Shown in pieces: positions 25,928-36,400 of a DNA stretch of 64,000 bases. A program made the position numbers and the translations under genes. The stretch spans positions 62,001-126,000 of the forward strand of contig NZ_ANHX01000071.1 in NCBI RefSeq assembly GCF_000316035.1, read 5' to 3'. Each line of letters opens with the position of its first letter. Position 1 is the stretch's first letter. The notes under the pieces were generated by a model. The model did not search any database. It saw only the letters and a program-made list of their open reading frames with translations, and had not been told where the DNA came from. This DNA is from Paenibacillus sp. PAMC 26794 (GTDB lineage: Bacteria > Bacillota > Bacilli > Paenibacillales > Paenibacillaceae).

Positions 25928-25957
25928 GGGATAATATAATCCCTGCAAGCGCTTCAT
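25928..25957. promoter_or_regulatory. Candidate operator and cre-like site before the sugar-acid operon
   Basis: GGGATAATATAATCCC (25928-25943) has GGGAT/ATCCC arms and includes a TATAAT-like -10. Directly next to it TGCAAGCGCTTCAT (25944-25957) contains the AAGCGCTT core of CcpA sites. Together they could carry regulator binding and carbon-catabolite repression for the permease operon. By eye only. Confidence 0.4.
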
Positions 25958-25988
25958 AAAAACGATTACTTCATAAGGAGCTACTACT

Positions 25989-26975
25989 ATGAACATTAAA
26001 GCAACTTTAGATCGCATCCCTGGCGGTATGATGGTCGTTCCCCTGTTACTTGGTGCAACTATCAATACATTCTTCCCGAATGCCCTGCGCATTGGCGGAT
26101 TCACGGAAGCACTTTTTGTCAACAGTGCCAGTACGTTAATTGCCCTGTTCCTGTTCATTGCGGGTACACAGATTACGTTTAAAACAGCAGGTTCCTCTGT
26201 CGGCAAAGGATTGACCTTGCTTACGTTCAAATGGGTGATTGGTGCAGCCCTTGGTTTTATCGCTATTTTGTTCGCGGATTCAAACGGGTTATTTCTCGGC
26301 CTTGCCCCGCTTGCCATTATTGCTGCGATGACTAACTCCAATGGCGGTTTGTACATTGCTCTGGCCGGCCAATACGGGAAAGAAGATGACAAAGCAGCCT
26401 ACCCTTTCCTGGCACTCAGTGATGGTCCGTTCCTGACCATGGTAGCGCTCTCCATCTTTGGGGCGATGGGTTTTGCTAACGGCATGTTCTCCCCTATGGC
26501 CTTTGTTGCGGTATTGCTTCCGCTCATCGTTGGTGTCATTATTGGTAATCTGGATCGCAATCTGGCGGAATGGCTGCATAAAGGCAGTGACAAACTTGTT
26601 CCGTTCTTCGCATTTGCTCTGGGTATGAACATTAGCTTCTCCTCCATCATTCAAGGTGGTCTTAGCGGAATTTTACTGGGTGTGTTAACCGTGCTATTAA
26701 CGGGCGGAATCGGTTTCCTGCTCTTTAAAGCCATCGGCTGGAACCCTATCGTTGGTGCCTCTGAAGGTTCAACAGCCGGAAATGCGGTAGGTACACCTGC
26801 TGCCATCGTGGCTGCTAATGCTTCATTTGGCCCGATTGCCGAGATTGCTACGGTGCAGATTGCGGCGAGTGTTGTAACAACAGCCATCCTGTTGCCGATC
26901 TTCATCGGGTTCCTCTCCAAACGACTGGAGAAATCAGGTGGAGTCGCCAAATATAATGAACGACCAACCACATAA
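25989..26975 (+). CDS. 2-keto-3-deoxygluconate permease family transporter (KdgT-like)
   Basis: A 328-residue membrane protein with about ten hydrophobic segments. It starts KATLDRIPGGMMVVPLLLGA, the standard KdgT N-terminus, and has the conserved GAMTNSNGGLYIAL-type stretch near 115-128 (here IAAMTNSNGGLYIAL). The family imports 2-keto-3-deoxygluconate or related sugar acids by proton symport. Paired with a four-carbon acid sugar kinase and PdxA2-like dehydrogenase, threonate or erythronate is a more likely substrate here (inference). AAGGAG lies before the ATG at 25989. Confidence 0.9.
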   Translation: MNIKATLDRIPGGMMVVPLLLGATINTFFPNALRIGGFTEALFVNSASTLIALFLFIAGTQITFKTAGSSVGKGLTLLTFKWVIGAALGFIAILFADSNGLFLGLAPLAIIAAMTNSNGGLYIALAGQYGKEDDKAAYPFLALSDGPFLTMVALSIFGAMGFANGMFSPMAFVAVLLPLIVGVIIGNLDRNLAEWLHKGSDKLVPFFAFALGMNISFSSIIQGGLSGILLGVLTVLLTGGIGFLLFKAIGWNPIVGASEGSTAGNAVGTPAAIVAANASFGPIAEIATVQIAASVVTTAILLPIFIGFLSKRLEKSGGVAKYNERPTT

Positions 26976-27070
26976 ATGGTTTTCACCTGATTTAATGTGC
27001 TCAATCTATGCTTAACTGATGATCTGAACGGACTTTTTATTCAATTGTGCTTACAAGGAGGGATGACTGC

Positions 27071-28366
27071 ATGAAATTAGCCATTATTGCAGATGATTTG
27101 ACCGGTGCCAATGACAGCGGGGTGCAGCTTGCCCGTCATGGCTTGAAGACCAGTGTTCTTTTTAATATGGATGAAGGCCCTCTTACACGTTACGATGCCG
27201 TCGTCTTTGATACAGATAGTCGTTCCATATCCTCACAGGAAGCGTATGACCGTGTATTCCGGGCTGCCGAATTGCTGACGAACAATGGATTTGAGACGAT
27301 TTTCAAAAAAATGGACTCCACCATGCGCGGTAATATCGGCATCGAGATTGATGCTGTATATGATGTCGTAAAGCCGGACTTTATGATGATTGCCCCGGGT
27401 TATCCAAAAAATAACCGGACGATATTGGAAGGAATTCATTACCTGAACGGCGTTCCGCTGGCAGATACTGAAATTGCCCATGATCCGAAGACACCTGTAA
27501 CGATTTCCTACCTTCCGGACTTGTTGAAACAACAGACCAAGTATGAAGTTGGCGAGATCACCGTCGCCGATCTGGAAGCCGGGCAGAATCATATTCGCAC
27601 CAAGCTAGAGCAGTTGAAAACAAATAACATCCCGTATGTAATGGTGGACTCCACCGAAGAAAGACATCTGGAACTGATTCTGCAGATGACTTCCGAGTTG
27701 GATTATACCTTTACTTGGGCAGGTTCAGCAGGTATTGCCAATTACCTCCCCGCACATTACGAGTTGGAATCCAGGGCTGTGTCACTTGATATCCCGGAGA
27801 ATTCCGGTCCAATCCTAACGGTGGTTGGCAGCGTGAACAAAAACTCCCGCGAGCAGCTGCATCGATTGATGCGCAACTCCCGCGTAGCTTCAGTCTCCTT
27901 CCATTCGTTCAAAGCGGTATCCGCAATCGCAGACCGCGCGGAAGAGATGGAACGTGTCTATAACGAGGTCCGAGACAAAGCGCTGGAAGGACAAGATGTT
28001 GTCCTCTACTCCACCGCAGAACAAGTGGATATCGAACTGGCACGAGCAACGGGCGAAATTCGCGGTCTCAATCACACGGAAGTCAGCAACCAAATTGTAC
28101 TCGCGATGGGTGAGATCTGTGCCAGACTGCTGGAAGAGGGACTTTTCAAAGGGGTCTCCATGACCGGCGGTGATACAGCAAAACAAATCTGTCTGAAATG
28201 GAATATTAGCGGCTTCGAGCTGCTGGATGAGCTTGAAATCGGTGTGCCGATCTCCAAGTTTATAGGGATTGATGATCTGCATGTGATTACCAAAGCAGGC
28301 GGATTCGGTAAACCGGATGTCTTTATCCATGCGATTCAAAAATTAAAAGGGGGTATTCTCGTATGA
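27071..28366 (+). CDS. Four-carbon acid sugar kinase (DUF1537 family)
   Basis: The ATG at 27071 follows AAGGAGGGATGACTGC; the longer frame from a GTG at 27047 includes the ribosome-binding site and is rejected. The 431-residue protein begins KLAIIADDLTGANDSGVQLA, the family hallmark, and has KKMDSTMRGNIGIEID (about residues 80-95) and MTGGDTAKQI near 365. Characterised relatives (DtnK, DenK, OtnK) phosphorylate D-threonate, D-erythronate or 3-oxo-tetronates at O4. The product would feed the PdxA2-type dehydrogenase encoded next, overlapping by four bases. Confidence 0.9.
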   Translation: MKLAIIADDLTGANDSGVQLARHGLKTSVLFNMDEGPLTRYDAVVFDTDSRSISSQEAYDRVFRAAELLTNNGFETIFKKMDSTMRGNIGIEIDAVYDVVKPDFMMIAPGYPKNNRTILEGIHYLNGVPLADTEIAHDPKTPVTISYLPDLLKQQTKYEVGEITVADLEAGQNHIRTKLEQLKTNNIPYVMVDSTEERHLELILQMTSELDYTFTWAGSAGIANYLPAHYELESRAVSLDIPENSGPILTVVGSVNKNSREQLHRLMRNSRVASVSFHSFKAVSAIADRAEEMERVYNEVRDKALEGQDVVLYSTAEQVDIELARATGEIRGLNHTEVSNQIVLAMGEICARLLEEGLFKGVSMTGGDTAKQICLKWNISGFELLDELEIGVPISKFIGIDDLHVITKAGGFGKPDVFIHAIQKLKGGILV

Positions 28367-29364
28367 AACCTACAATTGGAATTACAATGGGCGACGCAGC
28401 AGGTATTGGACCGGAGATTATTATGAAAGCACTGGGTCATCAAGAAATGTACGATCAGTGCAATCCACTCGTTATCGGTGATGCGAAGATTCTGGAGCGT
28501 GTGTTGCCAGTCATCGGCTCAAGTCTGAACGTTAACGCGATTCAAGAGCCTTCTGAAGCCAAGTATGAATTCGGTACTGTGGATGTGATTGATCTGAATC
28601 TCGTTCCTGCGGATCTGGAATACGGTAAAGTATCTGCCGTGGCTGGGGATGCAGCATTCCAGTTTCTCGCCAAAGCCATTGATCTTGCCAAAAAACAGCA
28701 GATTCACTCCATCTGCACCGCGCCTTTGAACAAAGAAGCTCTGCATCAGGGCGGGCACCTGTATCCGGGGCACACCGAGATTCTGGCGGACCTGACGGAT
28801 ACGCAGGACTTCTCGATGATGCTGACCACGCCGAATCTGCGCGTTATTCACCTGACGACACACATGGGTCTGATCGATGCCATTGCAAGTATTAACCCGG
28901 AAAGAACCTACACCGTTGTGAAGCTTGCTCATGATACGTTGAAAAAAGCAGGCTTTGAGAATCCGCGCGTTGCCGTATGCGGAATCAATCCTCATGCCGG
29001 GGAGAACGGCTTGTTCGGTAATGGAGAAGAAGAAGAGAAGCTTCAGCCCGGTATCGAACGTGCACAGCAGGAAGGCATTAACGTCGTTGGTCCACTCCCG
29101 GCGGACACACTCTTCTTCCGCGCTGGTCGCGGTGACTTCGATATCGTCGTTGCCTGTTACCATGACCAAGGCCATGCGCCGATAAAAGTAATGGGCATCG
29201 AGGAAGGCGTGAACATCACCGTTGGTCTGAAAGGCGGCATCATCCGTACATCCGTCGACCACGGTACAGCCTTCGATATCGCTGGCAAAAATATCGCCGA
29301 TGATAAAAGCATGCTGGCTGCCATTCGCTCTGCTATTGAGCTGGCGCCGAAGGATCAGGGATAA
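28363..29364 (+). CDS. pdxA2: PdxA2-type 4-phospho-threonate/erythronate dehydrogenase
   Basis: A 333-residue metal-dependent NAD dehydrogenase of the PdxA fold: ITMGDAAGIGPEI (7-19), GHTEILADL (about 145-153), NPHAGENGLFG (about 208-218) and CYHDQGHAPIKV (about 264-275), with the three metal-binding histidines in these motifs. Because it is coupled to a DUF1537 kinase rather than pyridoxine genes, it is assigned to the PdxA2 branch, which oxidises 4-phospho-D-threonate or -erythronate and decarboxylates to dihydroxyacetone phosphate. It begins at the ATG overlapping the kinase stop codon. Confidence 0.88.
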   Translation: MKPTIGITMGDAAGIGPEIIMKALGHQEMYDQCNPLVIGDAKILERVLPVIGSSLNVNAIQEPSEAKYEFGTVDVIDLNLVPADLEYGKVSAVAGDAAFQFLAKAIDLAKKQQIHSICTAPLNKEALHQGGHLYPGHTEILADLTDTQDFSMMLTTPNLRVIHLTTHMGLIDAIASINPERTYTVVKLAHDTLKKAGFENPRVAVCGINPHAGENGLFGNGEEEEKLQPGIERAQQEGINVVGPLPADTLFFRAGRGDFDIVVACYHDQGHAPIKVMGIEEGVNITVGLKGGIIRTSVDHGTAFDIAGKNIADDKSMLAAIRSAIELAPKDQG

Positions 29365-29455
29365 CATCAAGATTCATCCGGTACATGCGTGAGTCTGATC
29401 GTAAGATCAATTGTATTCGTATCGGTATATATTCGGTATTCAATAAATAGAAGGA

Positions 29456-29496
29456 AAAAGGCAAACCCTCTGTAAGTTCAAGGGTTTGCCTTTTTG
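29456..29496 (+). terminator. Terminator of the sugar-acid operon
   Basis: AAAGGCAAACCCT (29457-29469) pairs with AGGGTTTGCCTTT (29480-29492), followed by TT. The rest of 29365-29670 holds no ORF; the TetR-type gene promoter must lie there. Confidence 0.9.
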
Positions 29497-29670
29497 TATA
29501 TCGTCCACCCATTTATTCAGATCAATAGTCTTGGTTGGTATTATGGCCATCAAACATATGCTAAACTGATCATAATAAGCAAGTAAAGTGAAGAACTCCT
29601 GCAGACCTGCAGTACACATCGATTACGTGAAGTTCACACCGACTTTAAATGATAAAAAGGAAGAGATTTA

Positions 29671-30237
29671 ATGGGACGAAAACAATCTTTTACTGAAACA
29701 GAGCTACTGGACACAACTAAAAAATTAGTACTTGAGCATGGCTATGACGGTTTTCATCTCAAGCTGCTCTCACAGCATCTGTCTGGAGCACGGAGCACGA
29801 TATATCAATATTACTCTAATAAAGAAGAGATTGTTGCTGCTTGCATGAAGCGCTCCATATCAACCGTATTAGAGAATTCATTAGCCATTGATGAGACTGA
29901 TCCAATGGATGCTCTCGAGCAATTGCTCCTCATCTACGCAGAAGAATCTACGCTCCATCAACTTCTGGGAGATGCCAGTAAAATTAATACGACTAATTCT
30001 TCCGCAGCAGCGAGAGATCTTGAATTTATTGAGAAAGCACATATGACCCTTAAAATTCAATTATCACGCTTATTTGAACGCGCACAGCAGGATCAAGCTC
30101 TGCGACAAGATATTCCTCTACCTGTACTTATTGGTGTTTTTTTTAACTTAATTAATACGCCTAACATGATGAATATCCCTTCGCCTGATTGGGGAAAGTT
30201 GCTGTTCCAAATGTGGATCGGAGGAGCCAAGAGCTAA
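29671..30237 (+). CDS. TetR family regulator (HrtR-like)
   Basis: A 188-residue repressor with an N-terminal TetR helix-turn-helix (residues 8-55, including GARSTIYQYYSNKEEIV) and an all-helical ligand domain. The gene order regulator-permease-ATPase is that of the Lactococcus lactis haem-responsive hrtRBA operon, and two palindromes with TGACAC/GTGTCA arms stand between this gene and the permease gene, closely resembling the HrtR operator known to me (TGACAC-A-GTGTCA). Haem as ligand is inferred. Confidence 0.82.
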   Translation: MGRKQSFTETELLDTTKKLVLEHGYDGFHLKLLSQHLSGARSTIYQYYSNKEEIVAACMKRSISTVLENSLAIDETDPMDALEQLLLIYAEESTLHQLLGDASKINTTNSSAAARDLEFIEKAHMTLKIQLSRLFERAQQDQALRQDIPLPVLIGVFFNLINTPNMMNIPSPDWGKLLFQMWIGGAKS

Positions 30238-30257
30238 CTTTGTTCTTGGATTCAATT

Positions 30258-30271
30258 TGACACAAGTGTCA
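30258..30271. promoter_or_regulatory. TetR-type operator 1
   Basis: TGACAC-AA-GTGTCA, overlapping a TTGACA -35 hexamer (30257-30262). A TTTAAT-like -10 follows at suitable distance, so binding would block the permease promoter. Confidence 0.65.
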
Positions 30272-30315
30272 TTTATATCGTTTAATAATGAAGACCGCGT
30301 GGCCACGCATCTAAA

Positions 30316-30331
30316 TTGACACATGTGTCAA
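30316..30331. promoter_or_regulatory. TetR-type operator 2
   Basis: TTGACACATGTGTCAA is a perfect 16-bp palindrome with the same arms as operator 1, 27 bp before the permease ATG. The centres of the two operators are about 59 bp apart. Confidence 0.65.
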
Positions 30332-30357
30332 AAAAGAGAGAAGGAGTTGAATAGATC

Positions 30358-31479
30358 ATGTTTTTAGCGATGAAGGAGTTAATGCATAGTAAAATGAAGT
30401 TTTTGATGATTATCATTATCTTCGTACTAATGGCTTGGTTGGTATTTATTTTATCCGGTCTGGGAAATGGATTGTCTACGCTAGCCGCATCAACATTCAA
30501 GACCATGAAGGCTGATTATGTCATCTTTGAAGAAGGAGCTCAGTCTTCCATGAGCAAGTCACTGCTGTCAGATCAACTGGTGGCGAAGGCGGAACAACTT
30601 CCTAATGTGGATGCTGCATCACCCATGGGAAGTACGATGGCGACGGCTCTGAAGGAGAAAAGTACGAAGAATGAAGATAAGGTGGACATAGCGATTATAG
30701 GAATTAACCCTGGAAGCTTCTTGGAACCACCTATTGTAGAAGGTGAAAGTCTATCTTCCGAGAATCCTACAGGTGTCGTGGTGAATTCGACCATGAAGGA
30801 TGAGGGCTATAACCTTGGTGATACTTTTCAATTAGATGGCACGACGGAATCATTGACGATTATCGGATATGTGGAGAATCAGACGTATAACCACGTTGCC
30901 TCCGTATTTACCCCAATGACTGAATGGCGGAAGATAGCTTTCGCGGCTCCGGGTTCAGATAAAGGAGTTGCAGGTCCCGTTAATGCGATCATGTTACAAG
31001 GCAAGGATATCGATCCAACCGTAATTAACAGCAAGCTATCAAATACGGATACGGTTACCCGGTCGGAAGCTGTGCAAGGCATGCCCGGGTACAAAGAGGA
31101 GAACGGAACTATTCTGATGATGCTTGCATTTCTACTCGCGATCTCTGCATTTGTACTCGGGGTATTCTTCTATGTCATTACGATGCAAAAGACCAATCAG
31201 TTCGGCATTATGAAAGCGATAGGTGCTAGTAACCGTTTCTTGGGAAAAGCCATTATCTCGCAAGTGTTTGTACTTTCGCTGACTAGTATTGTTGTTGGAA
31301 TCTTGCTGACTTATGGAACAGCAGCAATTATGCCAAAAGGAATGCCATTTAAGCTGGAAACCAGTCTTGTCTTCAATTATTCTATTATCTTGCTGGTTAT
31401 TGCTATGTTAAGTTCACTGGTATCTGTTCGCAAAATTACTAAGATTGATCCGCTTAAGGCGCTCGGGAGGGTTGAATAA
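30358..31479 (+). CDS. FtsX-type ABC transporter permease (HrtB-like)
   Basis: A 373-residue membrane protein: one N-terminal helix (about 12-35), a large extracytoplasmic domain (about 40-250), and three C-terminal helices (about 255-365) with GIMKAIGASNRFLGKAI, the FtsX/MacB signature. This topology belongs to the mechanotransmission-type exporters such as HrtB and MacB. With the ATPase at 31479 it would extrude a toxic molecule, possibly haem. The ATG follows AGAAGGAG. Confidence 0.87.
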   Translation: MFLAMKELMHSKMKFLMIIIIFVLMAWLVFILSGLGNGLSTLAASTFKTMKADYVIFEEGAQSSMSKSLLSDQLVAKAEQLPNVDAASPMGSTMATALKEKSTKNEDKVDIAIIGINPGSFLEPPIVEGESLSSENPTGVVVNSTMKDEGYNLGDTFQLDGTTESLTIIGYVENQTYNHVASVFTPMTEWRKIAFAAPGSDKGVAGPVNAIMLQGKDIDPTVINSKLSNTDTVTRSEAVQGMPGYKEENGTILMMLAFLLAISAFVLGVFFYVITMQKTNQFGIMKAIGASNRFLGKAIISQVFVLSLTSIVVGILLTYGTAAIMPKGMPFKLETSLVFNYSIILLVIAMLSSLVSVRKITKIDPLKALGRVE

Positions 31480-32162
31480 TGGTTAAGGGATTGCACATGC
31501 GGGAAGTCACCATGTATTATGCCGAAGGAAGCAATCGCATCACGGCACTCGATCATGTATCCATATCAGTAGAACCGGGGGAGTTTGTTGCTGTAGTTGG
31601 ACCGTCTGGTTCGGGTAAAAGTACGTTCTTATCCATTGCTGGAGCGCTGCTGAAAGCCTCCGAAGGAGATGTTAGGCTGAATGGAAATAATATCTCCACG
31701 CAAACTGAGAAAGAGCTGTCTAATATAAGGCTGCAAGAAATTGGATTTATTATGCAATCCTCGAATTTAGTTCCCTATTTAAATGTTCTTGATCAATTGC
31801 TAATCGTAAAGAGGATGTCGGGAAAGATTAAAAGGGAGGATAGGGAGTTTGCCACTAAGCTGCTGAACGAGCTGGGTCTGGGCTCGAAATTAAAAAGCTT
31901 TCCGGATGAGCTTTCAGGTGGTGAGAAGCAACGGACAGCAATAGCTCGAGCTTTAATGAATAACCCCAACATCATTTTGGCGGATGAGCCGACCGCAAGC
32001 TTGGATACCAAACGAGCCCATGAAGTGGTTAGTCTAATCGCGCAAGAAGTGAAATCACGCCAAAAAGCGGCCATTATGGTTACCCATGATGAGCGTATGC
32101 TTGAATATTGTGACAGAGTATATCGGATGTATGATGGCGGTTTGTCCCTAGCTGAATCGTGA
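31479..32162 (+). CDS. ABC transporter ATPase (HrtA/LolD-like)
   Basis: A 227-residue ATPase with Walker A GPSGSGKST (about 41-49), Q-loop (MQSSNLVPYL), signature LSGGEKQR (about 146-153), Walker B IILADEPTASLD (about 165-176) and H-loop VTHDE. Its start overlaps the permease stop codon by one base, showing translational coupling. It powers the partner permease. Confidence 0.92.
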   Translation: MVKGLHMREVTMYYAEGSNRITALDHVSISVEPGEFVAVVGPSGSGKSTFLSIAGALLKASEGDVRLNGNNISTQTEKELSNIRLQEIGFIMQSSNLVPYLNVLDQLLIVKRMSGKIKREDREFATKLLNELGLGSKLKSFPDELSGGEKQRTAIARALMNNPNIILADEPTASLDTKRAHEVVSLIAQEVKSRQKAAIMVTHDERMLEYCDRVYRMYDGGLSLAES

Positions 32163-32284
32163 ATGTACTGACACAACAACGTACCCATCATGTTCTACTC
32201 TATTCATGTTATGCAAGGCTTCTGTCCAGAAAAATAACCAGTTAAGTAGTATTTTAGGTCTGTCCATCACTCTCCTCGCCCCTC

Positions 32285-33232
32285 TCACTCTAGACACCCA
32301 AGTGGCTCGGGTCTCTCACCCACAAGCATCACGTCACGCTCGCTCTGTGAATGTCTGCTTCGGCGATATGCACTTGGTGACATTCCGTTCTGTTTGTTGA
32401 AGATACGATTGAACTGGGAGAAGCTTGTGAATCCACACTGTGCAGCAATATCTGTAATTTTTTCACTCGAATTCAGCAGCATTTGCTGGGCATTGCGAAT
32501 ACGGGTCATCTGCACATACTCCGTGAAGGTGAAGCCGGTAACCTTATTGAATTGGCGAGACAAGTGATGGGCACTTACATAAAAGCGCCTGGATACTTCA
32601 TCCAAAGATAAATCTTGTTGATAATGACTATGAATATAAGAGGCAATGGCATACATGCGTCGGGACATTGATGATCCTGTCTCTTCACGCACATATCCAT
32701 TCTCTGCCGAGTACCGATGAAGGGCACAGAGAAACTCCACGAACTTGCTATGAATCATAACCGATTGAAGTGCAGAAGGCTGCTGCGATATAGCAAAAAT
32801 ATCATTGATCGGCGCGAGGACTTCCTTGCGCCGTTCTTCTGTAAATCGGAATATCGGGATCGGTTTATCAAAGACCGAGAACAGTTCTGTGTAACCGCTC
32901 TCAAGACCAGGTGTATTACGTGGCATGGCAAAGGTGATCATCAATCGTTTCGGCGGAGCACCCTTCGGATATTGCGTTTTATGCAGCAAAGAAGGCCGCA
33001 GAAGAACGATATCCAGAGGCTGGATCTCATATAAACTACCTTCAATGATGTGCGCAGCTGTGCGATCCAGAAGAATACAGATTTCATAGAAATCATGGAA
33101 ATGCTGAAACTCCATATTCAGTTCATGGGAGCGTTCGTCATAATCCAGATGATAAAAAAGCGAATCTCCAGGCTGGTTCACATGGATCGCATATCCCTGC
33201 TCGTATGCCAAAACCGATGGTGTCATGGACAT
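32285..33232 (-). CDS. AraC family transcriptional regulator
   Basis: A 315-residue regulator: cupin-like sugar-sensing domain at residues about 15-160 (FQHFHDFYEICILL) and two helix-turn-helix motifs at about 200-300 (LSLDEVSRRFYVSAHHLSRQF and ITDIAAQCGFTSFSQFNRIF). It is divergent from the GH38 alpha-mannosidase gene, and most likely regulates it. Initiation at the ATG of 33232 or the one two codons later cannot be separated. Confidence 0.88.
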   Translation of the reverse strand: MSMTPSVLAYEQGYAIHVNQPGDSLFYHLDYDERSHELNMEFQHFHDFYEICILLDRTAAHIIEGSLYEIQPLDIVLLRPSLLHKTQYPKGAPPKRLMITFAMPRNTPGLESGYTELFSVFDKPIPIFRFTEERRKEVLAPINDIFAISQQPSALQSVMIHSKFVEFLCALHRYSAENGYVREETGSSMSRRMYAIASYIHSHYQQDLSLDEVSRRFYVSAHHLSRQFNKVTGFTFTEYVQMTRIRNAQQMLLNSSEKITDIAAQCGFTSFSQFNRIFNKQNGMSPSAYRRSRHSQSERDVMLVGERPEPLGCLE

Positions 33233-33349
33233 GCCCCCTATCCTGATTCTAATGAGTTTATTTTAGCATGAAATGCAATAAAAAGACGTTATTTTCAGCA
33301 TACAATACGTAGTTTCGCCTATTTCTCTTTTGTTATGATAGAGTTGATA

Positions 33350-33363
33350 TGTTAGCGCTTGCA
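33350..33363 (+). promoter_or_regulatory. cre-like site before the alpha-mannosidase gene
   Basis: TGTTAGCGCTTGCA matches 12 of 14 positions of the cre consensus TGWAANCGNTNWCA. A TATGAT -10-like hexamer lies at 33334-33339 just upstream, so CcpA could act as a roadblock. Confidence 0.55.
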
Positions 33364-33425
33364 GTATTATCGCTCCAACAACGACTACAGCCTGTACTTA
33401 CTACAAACCAAGGTGGGAAACCAAC

Positions 33426-36400
33426 ATGAAAATGAATTCCTTATATACTCGAATCCATACCATTGTGAAACACTTGGAACGTGCACGACTAACCTCAAAG
33501 ACATATATACCGGAGCTTTATCATAAAGAAAGTGGTTATCACTCCTGGGAACTGGTGCATGAGGACCCTTCCTCCTGGAACGTATTCCGTAAGGGTGATG
33601 GCTGGGGCGGCAAAGACGTACACAGCTGCTTCAAAACCCGCATTCAAATCCCGGATCATATGGAAGGAAAAAAGGTCGTTTGTGCCATCGTCACTGGTGC
33701 TGATGATATCTGGAATTACGATAATCCGCAATTCTTAGCATTCCTGAATGGGGAATTGGTCTGCGGTCTAGACGTGAACCATACGGAGATTGACCTGACA
33801 CCCGCTGCGGCAAAAGGTGATGAATTCGATCTGGCATTATATGCGTATTGCAGTACGTCTGCCGCGGATGTTTTTCTAAATGTATATATCGCCGAGCATC
33901 ATCAGCAAGTCTCCGATTTGTATTACGATCTCAAGGCTGCGCTGGATGCTGCGGATCTGCTGCGTGAGGATGATTTGGAGCGGCTGAAGTTGGTCGAACA
34001 TCTGAATAAAGCCGTGAATCTGCTGGATTTGCGCCAGGAAAACAGTGCAGAGTTCCATGCTTCGGTGCTGGAAGCGCGCCACTATCTGCAAGACCATGTC
34101 TATGGTAATATCCGCCCTGCCGGTGATCACATCCCTACCGTGCACTGTATCGGACACACACATATCGATGTGGCATGGCTGTGGACGCTGGATCAGACTC
34201 GGGAGAAGGTCATTCGCAGCTTTGCGAGTGTACTCTACTTGATGGACAAGTTCCCGGAGTATACCTTCATGTCCTCTCAGCCCCAGCTGTATGCATACCT
34301 GAAAGCAGACTACCCATCCCTATATGAGAAAATTAAGGAAAAGGTGGCCGAAGGCCGCTGGGAAGCGGAAGGTTCGATGTGGCTGGAGGCCGATTGTAAC
34401 CTGATTTCGGGTGAATCCATGATCCGTCAGATTATCTACGGGAAGCGTTTCTTCAAGGAAGAATTCGGCGTGGAGAACCGTGTACTCTGGTTGCCGGATG
34501 TATTTGGTTATAGTGCAGCGATGCCGCAAATTATGCGCAAGAGCGGTATTGATTATTTTATGACAACCAAAATTGCCTGGAATGATACAAACCAGATTCC
34601 AAACGACACGATGTACTGGAGAGGAATCGACGGATCAGAGGTCCTGACCCATTTCATCACAGCAACAGACTATGATAAACATCCTGATTTCAGGCAGCGC
34701 CGATTCGAAACGACCTATAATGGACGGTTTAATGCTTCGCAAGTGAAAGGCACGTGGCAGCGATACCAGAACAAAAACATCAATGCAGATGTCCTGCAAT
34801 GTTTCGGATTCGGAGATGGCGGCGGTGGACCAACCGAAGAGATGCTGGAGCATGGCAGACGACTTGATGTCGGATTGCCGGGTGTACCCGCGGTGAAACG
34901 TACCTTTGTACGCGAGTTTTTCGAGAAGCTGGAGCAAAATCTGGCGGATGTTCCTTCCGTTCCTCGCTGGTCGGGTGAGCTGTATCTGGAGTATCATCGG
35001 GGTACCTACACGTCCATGGCGCGTAACAAACGGTACAACCGTCATAGCGAATTTGCGCTGGCTGATGCCGAGCTGTATGCCATGATTCATCGTCAGGCGA
35101 ATGCACAGGCGGCCTATCCAACCGATGCACTGGAGCATGCATGGAAGCTGACGATGCTGAACCAGTTCCATGATATTCTCCCGGGAAGCTCCATTGAGCA
35201 GGTATATGTGGATTCCAAGGAGCAATATGAAGAAGTCCTGCGTGTCACGGATGAGCTGAAAGACAGCGCGCTGAAGGGCATTGCAAGCCGAATTACATCT
35301 GATGGCGAAGCCATTGTAGTATTCAACACGACCGGATTTGTACGGACGGATGTGGTTGAACTGCCTGCTTTTGCGAGAAAAGTAACCATCTATGATGGAG
35401 ATCGCCCTGTACCAAGCCAGCAGACTCCCGAAGGCGGACTTGTATTCCTTGCAGAGAACGTGCCTACATTTGGGTATAAATCCTTCCGGATCACACCAGA
35501 TCTCACAGACGAGCTTGTCGCGGGCGTATCGGTTGCTCAGTGGGAAGCAGATCGGTGCCACATCCATACACCTTGGTACGATATTCACCTGAATGAAAGT
35601 GCCGAATTCACATCCGTATGGGACAAGCTGGAGGGTCGTGAGCTGCTTCAGTCTGGCAAACGTGGTAACGTGCTGCAAGTGTTCGAGGATCGACCTGCGG
35701 AATACGAGGCATGGAACATTGACGATTATTATGAACAGCATATGTGGGAGATTAATGACCTGCAGTCGCTGGAGTGGGTTGAAAGCGGGCCCGTGCGTTC
35801 CGTGCTTCAAGTGAAGCGACAGTTCCTGGACTCGATCATTGAGCAGACAATCATCTTCTACGCGCATACACGCCGGATTGATTTCCGTACGTTTGTGGAT
35901 TGGAAGCAAGAGCATTTGCTGCTGAAAGCCGCCTTCCCGCTTGATATCTGGAGTGAAAAGGCCGTCTACGAAATCCAGTACGGCAACGTTGAGCGTGCTA
36001 CCCACCGTAATACGAGCTGGGATCAAGCCCGGTTTGAAGTATGCGGGCAGAAGTGGGCCGATCTGGCGGAGAACGGGTACGGTGCTGCTCTGCTGAACGA
36101 CTGCAAATACGGATATGACATTCATAACTCGGTGATGCGACTGTCACTGATCAAGAGCGCTACGTACCCGAATGAAAATGCCGACAAAGAGCAGCACGTA
36201 TTCACCTACGCGCTCTATCCGCATCAGGGCGACTTCCGTGAAGGACGTGTCATCCAAGCCGCTTATGATCTCAACCGTCCGCTGGTTGCCCGTGAAGTAA
36301 GTCCGCAAACCGGTACGTTGCCGGGAACATGGTCTCTCGCCTCAGTCGATCAGGATAATGTCGTGCTGGAGGTTATCAAAAAAGCCGAGAACAACGATGA

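Noticed and set aside
25823..25988. Sigma-54 promoter for the permease operon
   Set aside because: No TGGCAC-N5-TTGC element found; only sigma-A-like hexamers.
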